A stretch of DNA of 64,000 nucleotides from Bacillus sp. NTK074B (lineage in GTDB: Bacteria; Bacillota; Bacilli; Bacillales; Bacillaceae_B): NCBI RefSeq assembly GCF_017303375.1, contig NZ_JAFKOH010000011.1, positions 62,001-126,000 on the forward strand, in the 5' to 3' direction. Shown piece by piece: positions 51,021-59,446 of this stretch. The position numbers were made by a program, and so were the translations under genes. The notes under the pieces are model-generated. The model was given only the letters and a program-made list of their open reading frames with translations. It searched no databases and had not been told where the DNA came from. How positions within the stretch are numbered: the first letter of the stretch is position 1; each line of letters opens with the position of its first letter.

Positions 51021-51383
51021 TTATTTCTTCACATATTTCTTTAATTCATCTGTAATGATTGTTTTCAGGCTCTCGTCCTTTGGAAACTCCACCCCATACT
51101 GATAATGAGAAAGACCTTTCCGTTTTTTCCATTGTAGTGCACCCTCAGCAGCGATTTCAGCATACCCTTCATCCAACTGAAAAGTTACGCGCACTCTCAC
51201 TTCTTTTTCCAAGAGAATATCCAGCAAAGACTGCAGTCTACACCCTTGTGGACTTAGGTCGACAATTTCCCCTTTGGCTGTTTTGGATTCAATCATTTGA
51301 TCCCCAATCCCAACGATCGTAAATGAGCACGGAATAGGCTGTGAAAAAGTAAAGCGATAGGACTCATCTCTCTTATATTTCAT
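51021..51383 (-). CDS. PilZ domain protein, probable c-di-GMP receptor
   Basis: A 120-residue stand-alone PilZ protein. It starts with the arginine-rich loop YKRDESYRF, and has the DLSPQGCRL motif (D-x-S-x-x-G) that binds c-di-GMP. Strands FTIVGIG, RVRVTFQL and YGVEF complete the barrel. It is monocistronic, with its own terminator. The spacing of the two arginines is four residues, near but not identical to the RxxxR consensus, so binding should be checked. Target unknown. Confidence 0.8.
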   Translation of the reverse strand: MKYKRDESYRFTFSQPIPCSFTIVGIGDQMIESKTAKGEIVDLSPQGCRLQSLLDILLEKEVRVRVTFQLDEGYAEIAAEGALQWKKRKGLSHYQYGVEFPKDESLKTIITDELKKYVKK

Positions 51384-51475
51384 AATAAATCTCCTCCGGT
51401 CCGTTCAATATCCAGATTTTCATTACTAATAGTATAGCAAATAATAGTAGATGCATTGGTTCTAGTGCAAAAATA

Positions 51476-51547
51476 AAACAAACGTTTGATTAGTAGTCTA
51501 ATCCCTTGAAATAAAAGGGTTTAGAAATGTTAATCAAACGTTTGTTT
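51476..51547 (-). terminator. 72-base foldback with 17-base terminal inverted repeats
   Basis: Arms AAACAAACGTTTGATTA (51476-51492) and TAATCAAACGTTTGTTT (51531-51547) are perfect complements. Inside, CTAATCCCTT pairs with AAGGGTTTAG. Minus-strand sequence continues TATTTTTGC, so it can terminate the EamA gene; the nested structure also resembles a tiny mobile element. Confidence 0.7.
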
Positions 51548-51554
51548 AAAGGTC

Positions 51555-52457
51555 TTACCTCGTCCCTGCAGGTAAGGATGAAATGATTTTTTTGGACTTT
51601 CTTGAAGACAGGAATACCCCGGCAAAGATGATCAGCAATCCTAAAATGAGATTATGGGTCACCGGCTCTCCTAACAGTACGAAGCCCCAGATCATCGCAG
51701 TCCCCGGTATCAAATACGTCACCGTTGAGGCAAATTCCGGACTTCCATTCGTCATAATATAGAAATAAAGCAGAGTCGCGACACCTGAACCGAGACACCC
51801 CAGCCCTAAAATGCCGAGGATTACCTCACCTGATGCTAAGTCACCGGCAGAGATCGGGTCAGTGACCATCATGCCCACAAATCCCACACCTGCTCCGATC
51901 AATAGCTGAAATGTAGAAATCACAACCACGCTCGTCCCAGCCAAATACTTTTTCGTAAACTGGGAAGCAAACGCATAGCTCATCGTCGCGAGCACCATCG
52001 TCCCCACTCCTACAAAATCAGAGGAAAAAATCCCGCTCACTTCAAAATTCATCAGTACGAGGATGCCGATGAAGCCGACCGCAATCCCGATCCACTGGTA
52101 TCCGGTCAACACAACCGCAAAGAATAAAAATCCGATCAGCCCCGTCCAGATCGGCGTCGTGGCGTTCAAGATGGAGGCCGTATTGCTGTTGATCTGAGTC
52201 TCACTTAAGGCGATCAGTGTCCAGGGCAGTGCGGCATTCCCGACCCCAACTACAAACAGCTTCCATAGAGGCAGTGGCTTCTTGCCTTCTTTTTTTCTAT
52301 GTATGAAAAAGAGCGGGAGAAGCACAAGGGCACCTGCCAGGCATCTTAGGAATACGGTCCCCCACACGCCTGCAGGTTCCACGAGCCATTTGATGAAGAC
52401 GAATGACATTCCCCAGATCATGCTCAAGCCAATCAAGGCGGTATATAGTCGGGCCAA
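51555..52457 (-). CDS. EamA/DMT family transporter
   Basis: A 300-residue integral membrane protein with ten predicted transmembrane segments in two EamA repeats (about residues 5-135 and 150-285). Start LIGLSMIWGMSFVFIKWL is typical. Drug/metabolite exporters of this family move small organic molecules; the substrate cannot be inferred. TTG start at 52457 with AGGAGG seven bases upstream. Confidence 0.88.
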   Translation of the reverse strand: MARLYTALIGLSMIWGMSFVFIKWLVEPAGVWGTVFLRCLAGALVLLPLFFIHRKKEGKKPLPLWKLFVVGVGNAALPWTLIALSETQINSNTASILNATTPIWTGLIGFLFFAVVLTGYQWIGIAVGFIGILVLMNFEVSGIFSSDFVGVGTMVLATMSYAFASQFTKKYLAGTSVVVISTFQLLIGAGVGFVGMMVTDPISAGDLASGEVILGILGLGCLGSGVATLLYFYIMTNGSPEFASTVTYLIPGTAMIWGFVLLGEPVTHNLILGLLIIFAGVFLSSRKSKKIISSLPAGTR

Positions 52458-52693
52458 TTCGCTTCCTCCTTTTCGAATAATATGTATATTTTAGTAGCTA
52501 GATAGATGTTATAGCATATTTTTCTACATTCAATCCTATCTACTAAACAAGGAAAAGTAAATAATCAAGCCTCATTCCTTTACGTAATTTTTACATTTTT
52601 CTAACAAATCATACTTTATAACCATTATTCTTTCACAAACTTGTGCTAGCATGTAATTGTTTGGCATTAAATACATAAATAGGAGAGATACTG

Positions 52694-54769
52694 TTGAAAA
52701 ACACTTCTAACAAGAAAAAAATGATCGCCGGTACTGCTTTAGCCCTAGGCTTTATGATCCCGCAAGCTGCTCCTTCCATTACGTATGCGGATGTGATGGA
52801 CAAAGATATCGTAAAGCTGCGCATCCTTGAAACAACAGATATCCATGTTAATCTCGCAAACTATGATTATTACCAAGATACAGAAACGAATAAATATGGA
52901 CTTGTCAAAACGGCTTCACTCATTAAACAAGCCCGATCAGAGTCAAAGAACAGTCTTCTTTTTGATAATGGTGATTTACTTCAGGGAAATCCACTTGGGG
53001 ACTATGTAGCTAAGATTGATCCGCTGCAGCCAGGGGAAACTCATCCTGCGTATAAGGCCATGAATTTGCTCGATTATGATGCAGGAAACGTAGGGAACCA
53101 TGAGTTTAACTATGGTCTTGATTTCCTTCAAACTTCTTTGGCAGGTTCTAATTTCCCTTACGTGAATGCCAATGTATATAAGAGTGATGGAAACAACGAT
53201 CCTTCCGATGATCAAAACTATTTTGAACCCTACCAGATTCTTGACCGTGAAGTCGTAGATGAAGACGGTGAAAAACATTCCATTAAAGTTGGTGTGATCG
53301 GCTTCGTTCCACCTCAAATCATGCAGTGGGACAAGGCGAACCTTGAAGGGAACGTTGTTGCAAAAGACATAGTCGAAACCGCAGATAAATTCATTCCTCA
53401 AATGAAAGCAGAAGGCGCAGATATCATAGTAGCCATCCCTCACTCGGGAATCGGAACCGTCACCGATGACGGAATGGAAGAAAACGCAACATACGACCTC
53501 TCCAAGGTGGACGGGATCGATGCGATTCTTTTCGGTCATTCACACGGCACCTTCCCTTCTTCTTCGTATGAGGGCATTGCAGGGGTCGATACAAAGAAAG
53601 GAACAATTAACGGCGTTCCTTCTGTCATGCCTGGATATTGGGGAAGCCATTTAGGTCTTGTCGATCTTGATTTAGAACTGAAGGATGGTAAATGGACGGT
53701 CATAAACGGACAAACGTCCCTTCGTGGAATTGCTGATAAAGATGGCAACCCGTTGGTGGCCCGTGATGAAGAAGTGTTCAAAGCTATTGAAGAAGACCAT
53801 AATCACACAATAGACTGGGTAAGAAGTGCAGTTGGAGAAACCACTGCTCCAATTAACAGCTACTTTGCACAAGTCAAGGATGATCCATCTATTCAAGTGG
53901 TGACAAATGCACAAAAATGGTATGTAGAAAAGTACATCCAAGGGACGGAATACGAAGGAATTCCTGTATTATCAGCTGGTGCGCCGTTTAAAGCAGGTAC
54001 CCGTGGAGATGCCACTTACTATACGGATATTCCTGCAGGTGAAATCGCCATTAAGAATGTAGCTGATTTATATTTGTACCCTAATACGTTACAAGCTGTA
54101 TTAATTGATGGAGCACAGGTAAAAGAATGGCTTGAAATGTCTGCAGGGCAATTTAATCAGATCGATACAAGTAAATCCGAAGAGCAATCATTAGTTAATG
54201 GAGAATTCCGTTCTTACAATTATGACGTCATTGATGGTGTCACATATGAAATCGATGTAACCAAGCCTGCAAGGTACAATACGGACGGAAAGCTTACAAA
54301 CGAGGGCTCCCACCGCATCAAGAACCTTAAGTTCAACGGTCAGCAAATAGATCCCGATCAGAAGTTCATTGTCGCAACGAATAACTATCGTGCAAGCGGC
54401 GGAGGACACTTCCCTGGCATTGATGGTTCCAACATCATTATCCAGGCCCCTGACGAAAATCGCAATGTCGTCATTAATTACATCATGGAAAAAGGAAGCA
54501 TTAATCCGGAAGCAGACGGAAACTGGAATTTTGCACCGATTCACGGAAATGTGAACGTGATATTCGAAACATCTCCAAAGGCTCAGGACTATATTAAAAA
54601 CGCGAGAACCTATAAGTATCTTGGAACGCAGGATAACGGATTTGCGAAATACTCAATCAAGTTCAAGCAGAGTGACGCCACGAATCCAGGCCAGGAAAAG
54701 AAACAGAGCAGCGGTTTCATGACAAACCTCATTTCCAATGTCGCTAGATCATTTCATTTTCTAAAATAA
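52694..54769 (+). CDS. Secreted 2',3'-cyclic-nucleotide phosphodiesterase/5'-nucleotidase family enzyme
   Basis: A 691-residue exported metallophosphoesterase. Signal peptide at 1-32 ending ITYA. Metal-site motifs: LETTDIHVNL, DNGDLLQGNPLGDY, GNHEFNYG, PHSG and GHSHGTFP. The C-terminal half is the 5_nucleotid_C domain with GGGHFPG near residue 575. It should hydrolyse extracellular nucleotides for phosphate and nucleoside salvage, like YfkN or CpdB. TTG start at 52694 with AGGAGAG eight bases upstream. No LPXTG anchor; the tail ends with a basic and hydrophobic FMTNLISNVARSFHF, which might associate with membrane. First plus-strand gene here. Confidence 0.87.
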   Translation: MKNTSNKKKMIAGTALALGFMIPQAAPSITYADVMDKDIVKLRILETTDIHVNLANYDYYQDTETNKYGLVKTASLIKQARSESKNSLLFDNGDLLQGNPLGDYVAKIDPLQPGETHPAYKAMNLLDYDAGNVGNHEFNYGLDFLQTSLAGSNFPYVNANVYKSDGNNDPSDDQNYFEPYQILDREVVDEDGEKHSIKVGVIGFVPPQIMQWDKANLEGNVVAKDIVETADKFIPQMKAEGADIIVAIPHSGIGTVTDDGMEENATYDLSKVDGIDAILFGHSHGTFPSSSYEGIAGVDTKKGTINGVPSVMPGYWGSHLGLVDLDLELKDGKWTVINGQTSLRGIADKDGNPLVARDEEVFKAIEEDHNHTIDWVRSAVGETTAPINSYFAQVKDDPSIQVVTNAQKWYVEKYIQGTEYEGIPVLSAGAPFKAGTRGDATYYTDIPAGEIAIKNVADLYLYPNTLQAVLIDGAQVKEWLEMSAGQFNQIDTSKSEEQSLVNGEFRSYNYDVIDGVTYEIDVTKPARYNTDGKLTNEGSHRIKNLKFNGQQIDPDQKFIVATNNYRASGGGHFPGIDGSNIIIQAPDENRNVVINYIMEKGSINPEADGNWNFAPIHGNVNVIFETSPKAQDYIKNARTYKYLGTQDNGFAKYSIKFKQSDATNPGQEKKQSSGFMTNLISNVARSFHFLK

Positions 54770-54781
54770 TTTGTCTTCTAC

Positions 54782-54812
54782 AGAACCCTCCAAATCAAGA
54801 GGGTTCTTTTTT
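54782..54812 (+). terminator. terminator after nucleotidase gene
   Basis: Perfect nine-base stem AGAACCCTC / GAGGGTTCT followed by TTTTT on the plus strand. Confidence 0.9.
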
Positions 54813-54859
54813 CTGATATCCTCCATTTGAAGGATATTGACGTCTCCCAACTGAAACCA

Positions 54860-54889
54860 TTTAACTTTCATGGGTTTTCGTCATATAAT
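54860..54889 (+). promoter_or_regulatory. putative sigma-A promoter of murB
   Basis: TTTAAC and a perfect TATAAT are 18 bases apart, about 57 bases before the murB start. Confidence 0.5.
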
Positions 54890-54945
54890 GGTTGGGTAGG
54901 ATTGATTAGTGAGAGACGAAAATTATTATTTAGGACTGATATAGA

Positions 54946-55866
54946 ATGTACAATAAAGAGACAGTGTTTAAAGAATTATCAAAGGTCATGCACTCGGACA
55001 ACATCAAGCGTGACGAATCATTAAAGGATCACCTATATACGAAGTTGGGCGGAAAAGCCGATTTCTTCCTGACTCCGACCACTTATGAAGAAGTACAAAA
55101 TATTGTGAAGCTCGCGAATAAAGTGGATGTCCCTTTCACCTTACTTGGAAATGGCTCGAATTTGATTGTAAAGGATGGCGGGATTCGCGGAATCGTCCTC
55201 CATTTAAAGAATTTTAAAGACATTAAAACAACCGACCAGCTAATCGTGGCTCAAAGTGGTGCAGCCATCATTGATGTGTCAAGACGTGCCCTTGCTGAAA
55301 AGCTATCAGGGCTCGAGTTTGCGTGCGGGATCCCAGGCACAGTTGGCGGAGCTCTGTTCATGAATGCAGGTGCATACGGTGGAGAAATCAAGGACGTCCT
55401 GGACTATTGCCACGTCGTTGATCGTGAAGGAAATCTGGTGAAGCGGACAGCTGCAGAATTAGAACTCGATTACAGACACAGCAATATCTCAGAAAAAGGA
55501 GACATCGTATTGGAAGCAACGTTCAGCCTGCAACCGGGAGTCTATGAAGACATCAAAGCCATCATGGATGATTTGACAGACAAACGCGAATCCAAACAGC
55601 CCCTTGAATATCCATCCTGTGGAAGTGTGTTTAAACGTCCCCCGGGATACTTTGCAGGTAAATTGATACAAGATAGCGAGCTTCAGGGTACAAACTTCGG
55701 AGGTGCGGAAGTATCCACCAAGCATGCCGGATTCATTGTGAATAAGGCCAATGCAACGGCATCGGATTATATTTCACTGATTGAACACGTTCAAAACACG
55801 GTGAAGGAAAAGTTTGACGTAGAACTAGAACGGGAAGTGCGCATTATCGGGGAAGATTTAGAGTAA
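54946..55866 (+). CDS. murB: UDP-N-acetylenolpyruvoylglucosamine reductase
   Basis: A 306-residue FAD enzyme that makes UDP-MurNAc for peptidoglycan. Type II Mur[57 protein letters not shown] with the catalytic serine, and a late glutamate in [11 protein letters not shown]. The ATG at 54946 has only a weak ribosome site (GGACTGA); an internal ATG at codon 15 lacks proper spacing. Monocistronic with terminator. Confidence 0.92.
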   Translation: MYNKETVFKELSKVMHSDNIKRDESLKDHLYTKLGGKADFFLTPTTYEEVQNIVKLANKVDVPFTLLGNGSNLIVKDGGIRGIVLHLKNFKDIKTTDQLIVAQSGAAIIDVSRRALAEKLSGLEFACGIPGTVGGALFMNAGAYGGEIKDVLDYCHVVDREGNLVKRTAAELELDYRHSNISEKGDIVLEATFSLQPGVYEDIKAIMDDLTDKRESKQPLEYPSCGSVFKRPPGYFAGKLIQDSELQGTNFGGAEVSTKHAGFIVNKANATASDYISLIEHVQNTVKEKFDVELEREVRIIGEDLE

Positions 55867-55870
55867 TACA

Positions 55871-55898
55871 GTCAGGGATCATTTGATTCCTGACTTTT
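55871..55898 (+). terminator. terminator after murB
   Basis: GTCAGG/CCTGAC stem with partial inner pairing, followed by TTTTATT on the plus strand. Confidence 0.75.
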
Positions 55899-55982
55899 AT
55901 TATGACTGGATTGCATTCAATTTATCCTACGTTACACTCTATTTATGTATGAATTACTCCAATCGGCAGACTTTTTCCCAAC

Positions 55983-56012
55983 AAAAAAAACAGTCTAAAG
56001 ACGATTAGACTG
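55983..56012 (-). terminator. terminator after 41-residue gene
   Basis: Perfect eight-base arms CAGTCTAA/TTAGACTG, followed on the minus strand by eight T residues. Confidence 0.8.
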
Positions 56013-56044
56013 AGTAGGATCCAAAACGGTTAACAAAACGGAAG

Positions 56045-56170
56045 CTATTTCTTTTTGACAACAGGGACAGGCTTGGTTCTTCGGTATTCTCTCATTCTCG
56101 TCACAGCGGATTGAGATACTTTTGCATCAAGTTCGTACGCTTCCCGAGCTTTAAAATAGAGCAGAGACAC
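56045..56170 (-). CDS. Small basic 41-residue protein
   Basis: GTG start at 56170 with AAGGAGG nine bases upstream; encodes MSLLYFKAREAYELDAK and so on, ending in a basic tail with KPVPVVKKK. No membrane segment or known family. The strong ribosome site, complete frame and dedicated terminator 33 bases downstream support a real gene. Upstream lies the TM-anchored 153-residue gene on the other side of murB, oriented the same way, with 80 bases between. Function unknown. Confidence 0.6.
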   Translation of the reverse strand: MSLLYFKAREAYELDAKVSQSAVTRMREYRRTKPVPVVKKK

Positions 56171-56250
56171 TCCGGATGCCCTCCTTTTTAAAAAATCTAG
56201 TTTCTTTTTACCCGAATAATACCTGATAAAACCAAATATCCAGACTTTTT

Positions 56251-56712
56251 TCAGAAATTATAATTCCATAGAACTCTCCACTCCCCCTCTTCCATGGCAA
56301 CATAGCATGTTTGAGTGATTGTCAACTCACCGAATTCACTGTCGAAAAATAAATCCACTTCCGCTTTTCTGACATCGTCAAACTGAAGTCCCTCATGATT
56401 AAACGTAAATTCCTTTTCTTTTTCAATACTGCCGATGTCTACTTCAAACTCATCCACCCCCATATGGCCCATGAATACGTGGTTCTTGGTTTGGATGTAG
56501 GAAGCTTTGGGGAATTTATTTTTCATCTCCGAGTGAAAGAGCTCCCAGGCGTTACCGAAATCACCGTCTTTTTCATACCGGTAAAATTCATCGATCACTT
56601 CTTCCGGCGTGTCTGGTTCCTGTGTTGTCCCCAAAAGCATGAACAGTGCCACTATGGCTATCACAGCGATCCCAACTCCGACTATTAGAGGAAACGGGCT
56701 TTTCCTTCTCAT
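56251..56712 (-). CDS. Membrane-anchored protein with NTF2-like extracellular domain
   Basis: A 153-residue protein: basic start MRRKSPFP, transmembrane segment at about residues 8-28, then a soluble domain with TPEEVIDEFYRYEKDGDFGNAW and a beta-rich C-terminus ending GEWRVLWNYNF, the shape of DUF4878/NTF2-like domains. ATG at 56712 with GAGGGGTG eight bases upstream; the earlier start lies before that site. Function unknown. Confidence 0.7.
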   Translation of the reverse strand: MRRKSPFPLIVGVGIAVIAIVALFMLLGTTQEPDTPEEVIDEFYRYEKDGDFGNAWELFHSEMKNKFPKASYIQTKNHVFMGHMGVDEFEVDIGSIEKEKEFTFNHEGLQFDDVRKAEVDLFFDSEFGELTITQTCYVAMEEGEWRVLWNYNF

Positions 56713-56801
56713 ACTTCCATCACCCCTCATCACTAATCATTCTTATGAAGGACATGCAGAATGTATGAAAAAAAACTTCATCAGGTAAAAATTCGTGGAG
56801 T

Positions 56802-57710
56802 TCAATTATGTGAATTAAAATCAGATCCTAATTTACTGGAAATATCAACGCGCTTTTTTTGAAGGTATTGACGATAGCGATTATCTTCATACATATCAAA
56901 AATCAGGACGGACTTATCAATGTAGGATAAGGCTTTTTCAAGTTCACCCTGCAATTCATAATTATAGCCTGCATGATAATAGAGCTCACCTAAACCAAAT
57001 AAGTGTTCCTCCTCAAGGCACCATTTTATTGCTTGATTGCAGTAACGGTTTGATTCTTCGTACTTCCCTACCCTGGTTAATGTTCGGGCAAAATTGTAAA
57101 GCAACCTAGTTTTGATAGATTTATCATGTAGCTGTGCACTGGACTGTATCGAGGACTGTACTTTTTCATACAGGTTTAATGACAATTCGAGATTCCCTCT
57201 TCCAAACTCAAAAGCCCCTAGGGTCATATGTATTTCTATTTCTCTCTCTGAAAGTGCCCGCTTATTATTTAAAGTGAGTAATAGTGCCTCTTCTAGAAGA
57301 GCCACCCCTGCCTCTTTATCTTTTTCAATTTCAAATATATAAATACTTTTATGCCAGTATAGCAATTGCAGATTGGATTCATCTCGAAAAAAGAGGGGGT
57401 TTTTTTCTTCTACTCTTACCATTCCAATCATCTCGTCATACATTAACCTTACTCTGAAGTGCCTTAGTTGATGTTCGACTTCTTTTACATAATCCAGACG
57501 TGGAGTTGTTCCTATTTCAAAGAAGTAGTTCACATCTACTCCCAGTTTCTCGGAAATTTGATAAAGAGCAGTGGCGCTGGGATATATATCCCCTTTTTCA
57601 ATTCGGCTTACTAACGCCTGAGTACAGATACCATCAGCTAAATCACCTTGGGTTAATCCAACCCCTTTTCGTAACTCTTTAATTTTCTTACCAATAATTG
57701 AATAATCCAA
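56802..57710 (-). CDS. XRE-HTH and TPR regulator, copy 1 (RRNPP-like architecture)
   Basis: A 302-residue protein. Residues 5-60 are an XRE-type helix-turn-helix (IIGKKIKELRKGVGLTQGDL, then CTQALVSRIEKGDIYPS); residues 75-300 are tetratricopeptide-like helical repeats (for example YNFARTLTRVGKYEESNRYC). This is the plan of peptide-responsive regulators such as PlcR, NprR and Rgg, though no cognate peptide gene is visible. TTG start at 57710 with AGGAGGTGGAGG upstream. It is a close paralog of the next gene, arranged in tandem, and both have a conserved RNA-like element about 100-200 bases upstream of the start. Confidence 0.8.
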   Translation of the reverse strand: MDYSIIGKKIKELRKGVGLTQGDLADGICTQALVSRIEKGDIYPSATALYQISEKLGVDVNYFFEIGTTPRLDYVKEVEHQLRHFRVRLMYDEMIGMVRVEEKNPLFFRDESNLQLLYWHKSIYIFEIEKDKEAGVALLEEALLLTLNNKRALSEREIEIHMTLGAFEFGRGNLELSLNLYEKVQSSIQSSAQLHDKSIKTRLLYNFARTLTRVGKYEESNRYCNQAIKWCLEEEHLFGLGELYYHAGYNYELQGELEKALSYIDKSVLIFDMYEDNRYRQYLQKKRVDISSKLGSDFNSHN

Positions 57711-57815
57711 ACCTCCACCTCCTATACATATTAATATCTTTATATTTTTCAAGAAAAAAAGCTTATACAATAGATTAAACCAAATTTATTCTAGCTTATT
57801 AACCGAGAACCCTAC

Positions 57816-57910
57816 TACATAAAATTCCTCGGTATGATTTAATATATGTAACGACAAATTACAATACCTTTTGATAGTACTTCTCCTAGTGGGAAGTGCT
57901 CTTTTTTTGG
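57816..57910 (+). ncRNA. Conserved small-RNA-like element, copy A
   Basis: Plus strand: TACATA, 11 bases, TATGATTTAATATA (promoter-like: TACATA and TAATAT 18 apart), then about 57 transcribed bases with ACGACAAATTACAATACC and a terminator hairpin AGTACTTCTCC/GGGAAGTGCT followed by TTTTTTT. Nearly identical in copy B (58911-59005). The hairpin overlaps the last codons of the XRE-TPR copy 2 gene, antisense to it. Confidence 0.5.
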
Positions 57911-58800
57911 CTATTTGCCTTACTCCCATCTATAAGTTTCTCCAACTTCCCTTTAATAAATTGCACAAACTCTTCATTGTTTTGTATATCAAAAAAAGCG
58001 GCTGCCTTTTCATAATAGGGTATCGCTTCCTTAACATTCCCCATAAGCTCAAGATTATATCCAAGATGGTAATGGAGTTGAGCAAAGCCATACATATGCT
58101 CTTCTTTGATAATCCACTTTATGGCTCTGTTACAATAATGAATGGACTCCTCATAATTTCCAACTCTTGTATATACTCTTGCGAAGTTGTATAAAAGTCT
58201 TGTATAGATTGATTTATCTTGTAACCAATCTGTTTTAGACAATGCATGCCTTACTTTAGTGTAATACTCAAGTGATTTTTGATAGTTTTCATTACTGAAT
58301 TCAAATGCCCCTAATGTAAGGAGAATCTCCAATTCCCTTTCTGACAAAGCTTTCTTAGGAGTAGCAGTCAATTCAAATGCCTTATGTAAAAGCTCAAAAG
58401 CTGCTTCCTGATCTTTTACTATCTCAAATTGATAAATTCCCTTATGCCAACCAAGGAGTTGAGCATTCTCATCATCCTTGAATAAGGGATTATTTTCTTC
58501 ATTTCTAACCATTTCCATCATTTCTGCATACTGGTGTTTAATACGTAATTTACGGAGTTGCCTCTCTACTTCTTTAACGTAATCAAGGCGGGGAGTCTTT
58601 CCGATTTCAAAGAAATAGTTTACATCTACCCCAAGTTTTGTAGAAATTTGATAAAGGGCAGTAGCACTCGGATAGATATCGCCTTTCTCCATTCTACTTA
58701 TTAAAGCCTGAGTACAGATGCCATCCGCTAATTCACCTTGAGTCAATCCGATAACCTTCCTCAATTCTCTTATTTTAGTTCCGATAATCGAGTAATCCAT
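57886..58800 (-). CDS. XRE-HTH and TPR regulator, copy 2 (RRNPP-like architecture)
   Basis: A 304-residue paralog of the downstream copy 1, with the same start pattern (MDYSIIGTKIRELRKVIGLTQ; CTQALISRMEKGDIYPS) and TPR-like repeats (LLYNFARVYTRVGNYEESI). The recognition helices of the two proteins are almost identical, so they may bind the same sites. ATG at 58800; upstream only a weak GGGCGGG ribosome site. Its last codons (KKSTSH) are encoded by the terminator hairpin of the plus-strand element A. It could be a quorum-type regulator, but no peptide gene is seen. Confidence 0.8.
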   Translation of the reverse strand: MDYSIIGTKIRELRKVIGLTQGELADGICTQALISRMEKGDIYPSATALYQISTKLGVDVNYFFEIGKTPRLDYVKEVERQLRKLRIKHQYAEMMEMVRNEENNPLFKDDENAQLLGWHKGIYQFEIVKDQEAAFELLHKAFELTATPKKALSERELEILLTLGAFEFSNENYQKSLEYYTKVRHALSKTDWLQDKSIYTRLLYNFARVYTRVGNYEESIHYCNRAIKWIIKEEHMYGFAQLHYHLGYNLELMGNVKEAIPYYEKAAAFFDIQNNEEFVQFIKGKLEKLIDGSKANSQKKSTSH

Positions 58801-58910
58801 ACTGCAACACCCGCCCTGCAAAATATTAATATATTTATATATTATCAGAATTTATGTAATTTCCTTAGGAAAAACTGCATATTTCTTCTTAAAAAGCCTC
58901 ACACCGACAA

Positions 58911-59005
58911 TACATACATATCACATCTATGATTTAATATAAATAACGACAAATTACAATACCTTTAGACGGCACTTCTCCTTATGGGAAGTGCTCTTTT
59001 TTTGA
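58911..59005 (+). ncRNA. Conserved small-RNA-like element, copy B
   Basis: Plus strand: TACATA, 11 bases, TATGATTTAATATA, then ACGACAAATTACAATACC and the hairpin GGCACTTCTCC/GGGAAGTGC followed by TTTTTTT. Differences from copy A in the stem keep pairing (a U-G pair becomes C-G). Lies between XRE-TPR copy 2 and the glyoxalase-like gene, whose transcripts run the other way. Confidence 0.5.
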
Positions 59006-59017
59006 GGGACGGACCTC
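59004..59017. repeat. GAGGTCCGTCCCTC motif
   Basis: GAGGGACGGACCTC directly after the terminator of small-RNA-like element B and four bases before the glyoxalase-like gene ends. Confidence 0.78.
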
Positions 59018-59021
59018 AAAA

Positions 59022-59408
59022 CTACCTTTCGTATATTTCCAATGGAAGTCCATCGGGATCTTCAAAAAAGGTGAACTGTTTATGGGTATAAGGATCTATC
59101 CTTATTTCTTCAGTTATAATGCCTCTTTCATTCAGCTCCTCCACGGTCGCCTCAAGATCATCCACTTCAAAAGCTAAATGACGCAGTCCTTGCGCTTCAG
59201 GATAACTCGGCCTTTCAGGCGCCTCAGGGAACGAAAAGAGTTCGAGAATATATTCTCCATTTAACGTAAGGTCGAGCTTATAAGAATTTCTTACTTCCCT
59301 GTAAATCTCCTGCTTTACCCCGAATCCAAGTATATTCACGTAAAAGTCCTTAGATGTCGCAAAGTCCGAGCAAATGATCGCGATGTGGTGGATTTTTTTG
59401 AAATTCAC
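59022..59408 (-). CDS. VOC/glyoxalase-like metalloenzyme
   Basis: A 128-residue vicinal-oxygen-chelate protein: KIHHIAIICSDFATSKDFYV (first metal histidine), YILELFSFP (Glu), GLRHLAFEVDDL (His) and DPDGLPLEIYE (Glu) give all four metal ligands in the order of glyoxalase I-like enzymes. Substrate unknown. GTG start at 59408 with AGGAG eight bases upstream. Confidence 0.85.
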   Translation of the reverse strand: MNFKKIHHIAIICSDFATSKDFYVNILGFGVKQEIYREVRNSYKLDLTLNGEYILELFSFPEAPERPSYPEAQGLRHLAFEVDDLEATVEELNERGIITEEIRIDPYTHKQFTFFEDPDGLPLEIYER

Positions 59409-59446
59409 GAGACAATCTCCTCTCTATCTATATCGTTATCATACCA

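Noticed and set aside
57833-57910. Hairpin A as terminator of the minus-strand XRE-TPR gene
   Set aside because: The T-tract is on the plus strand only; the minus strand lacks a U-tail after the stem.
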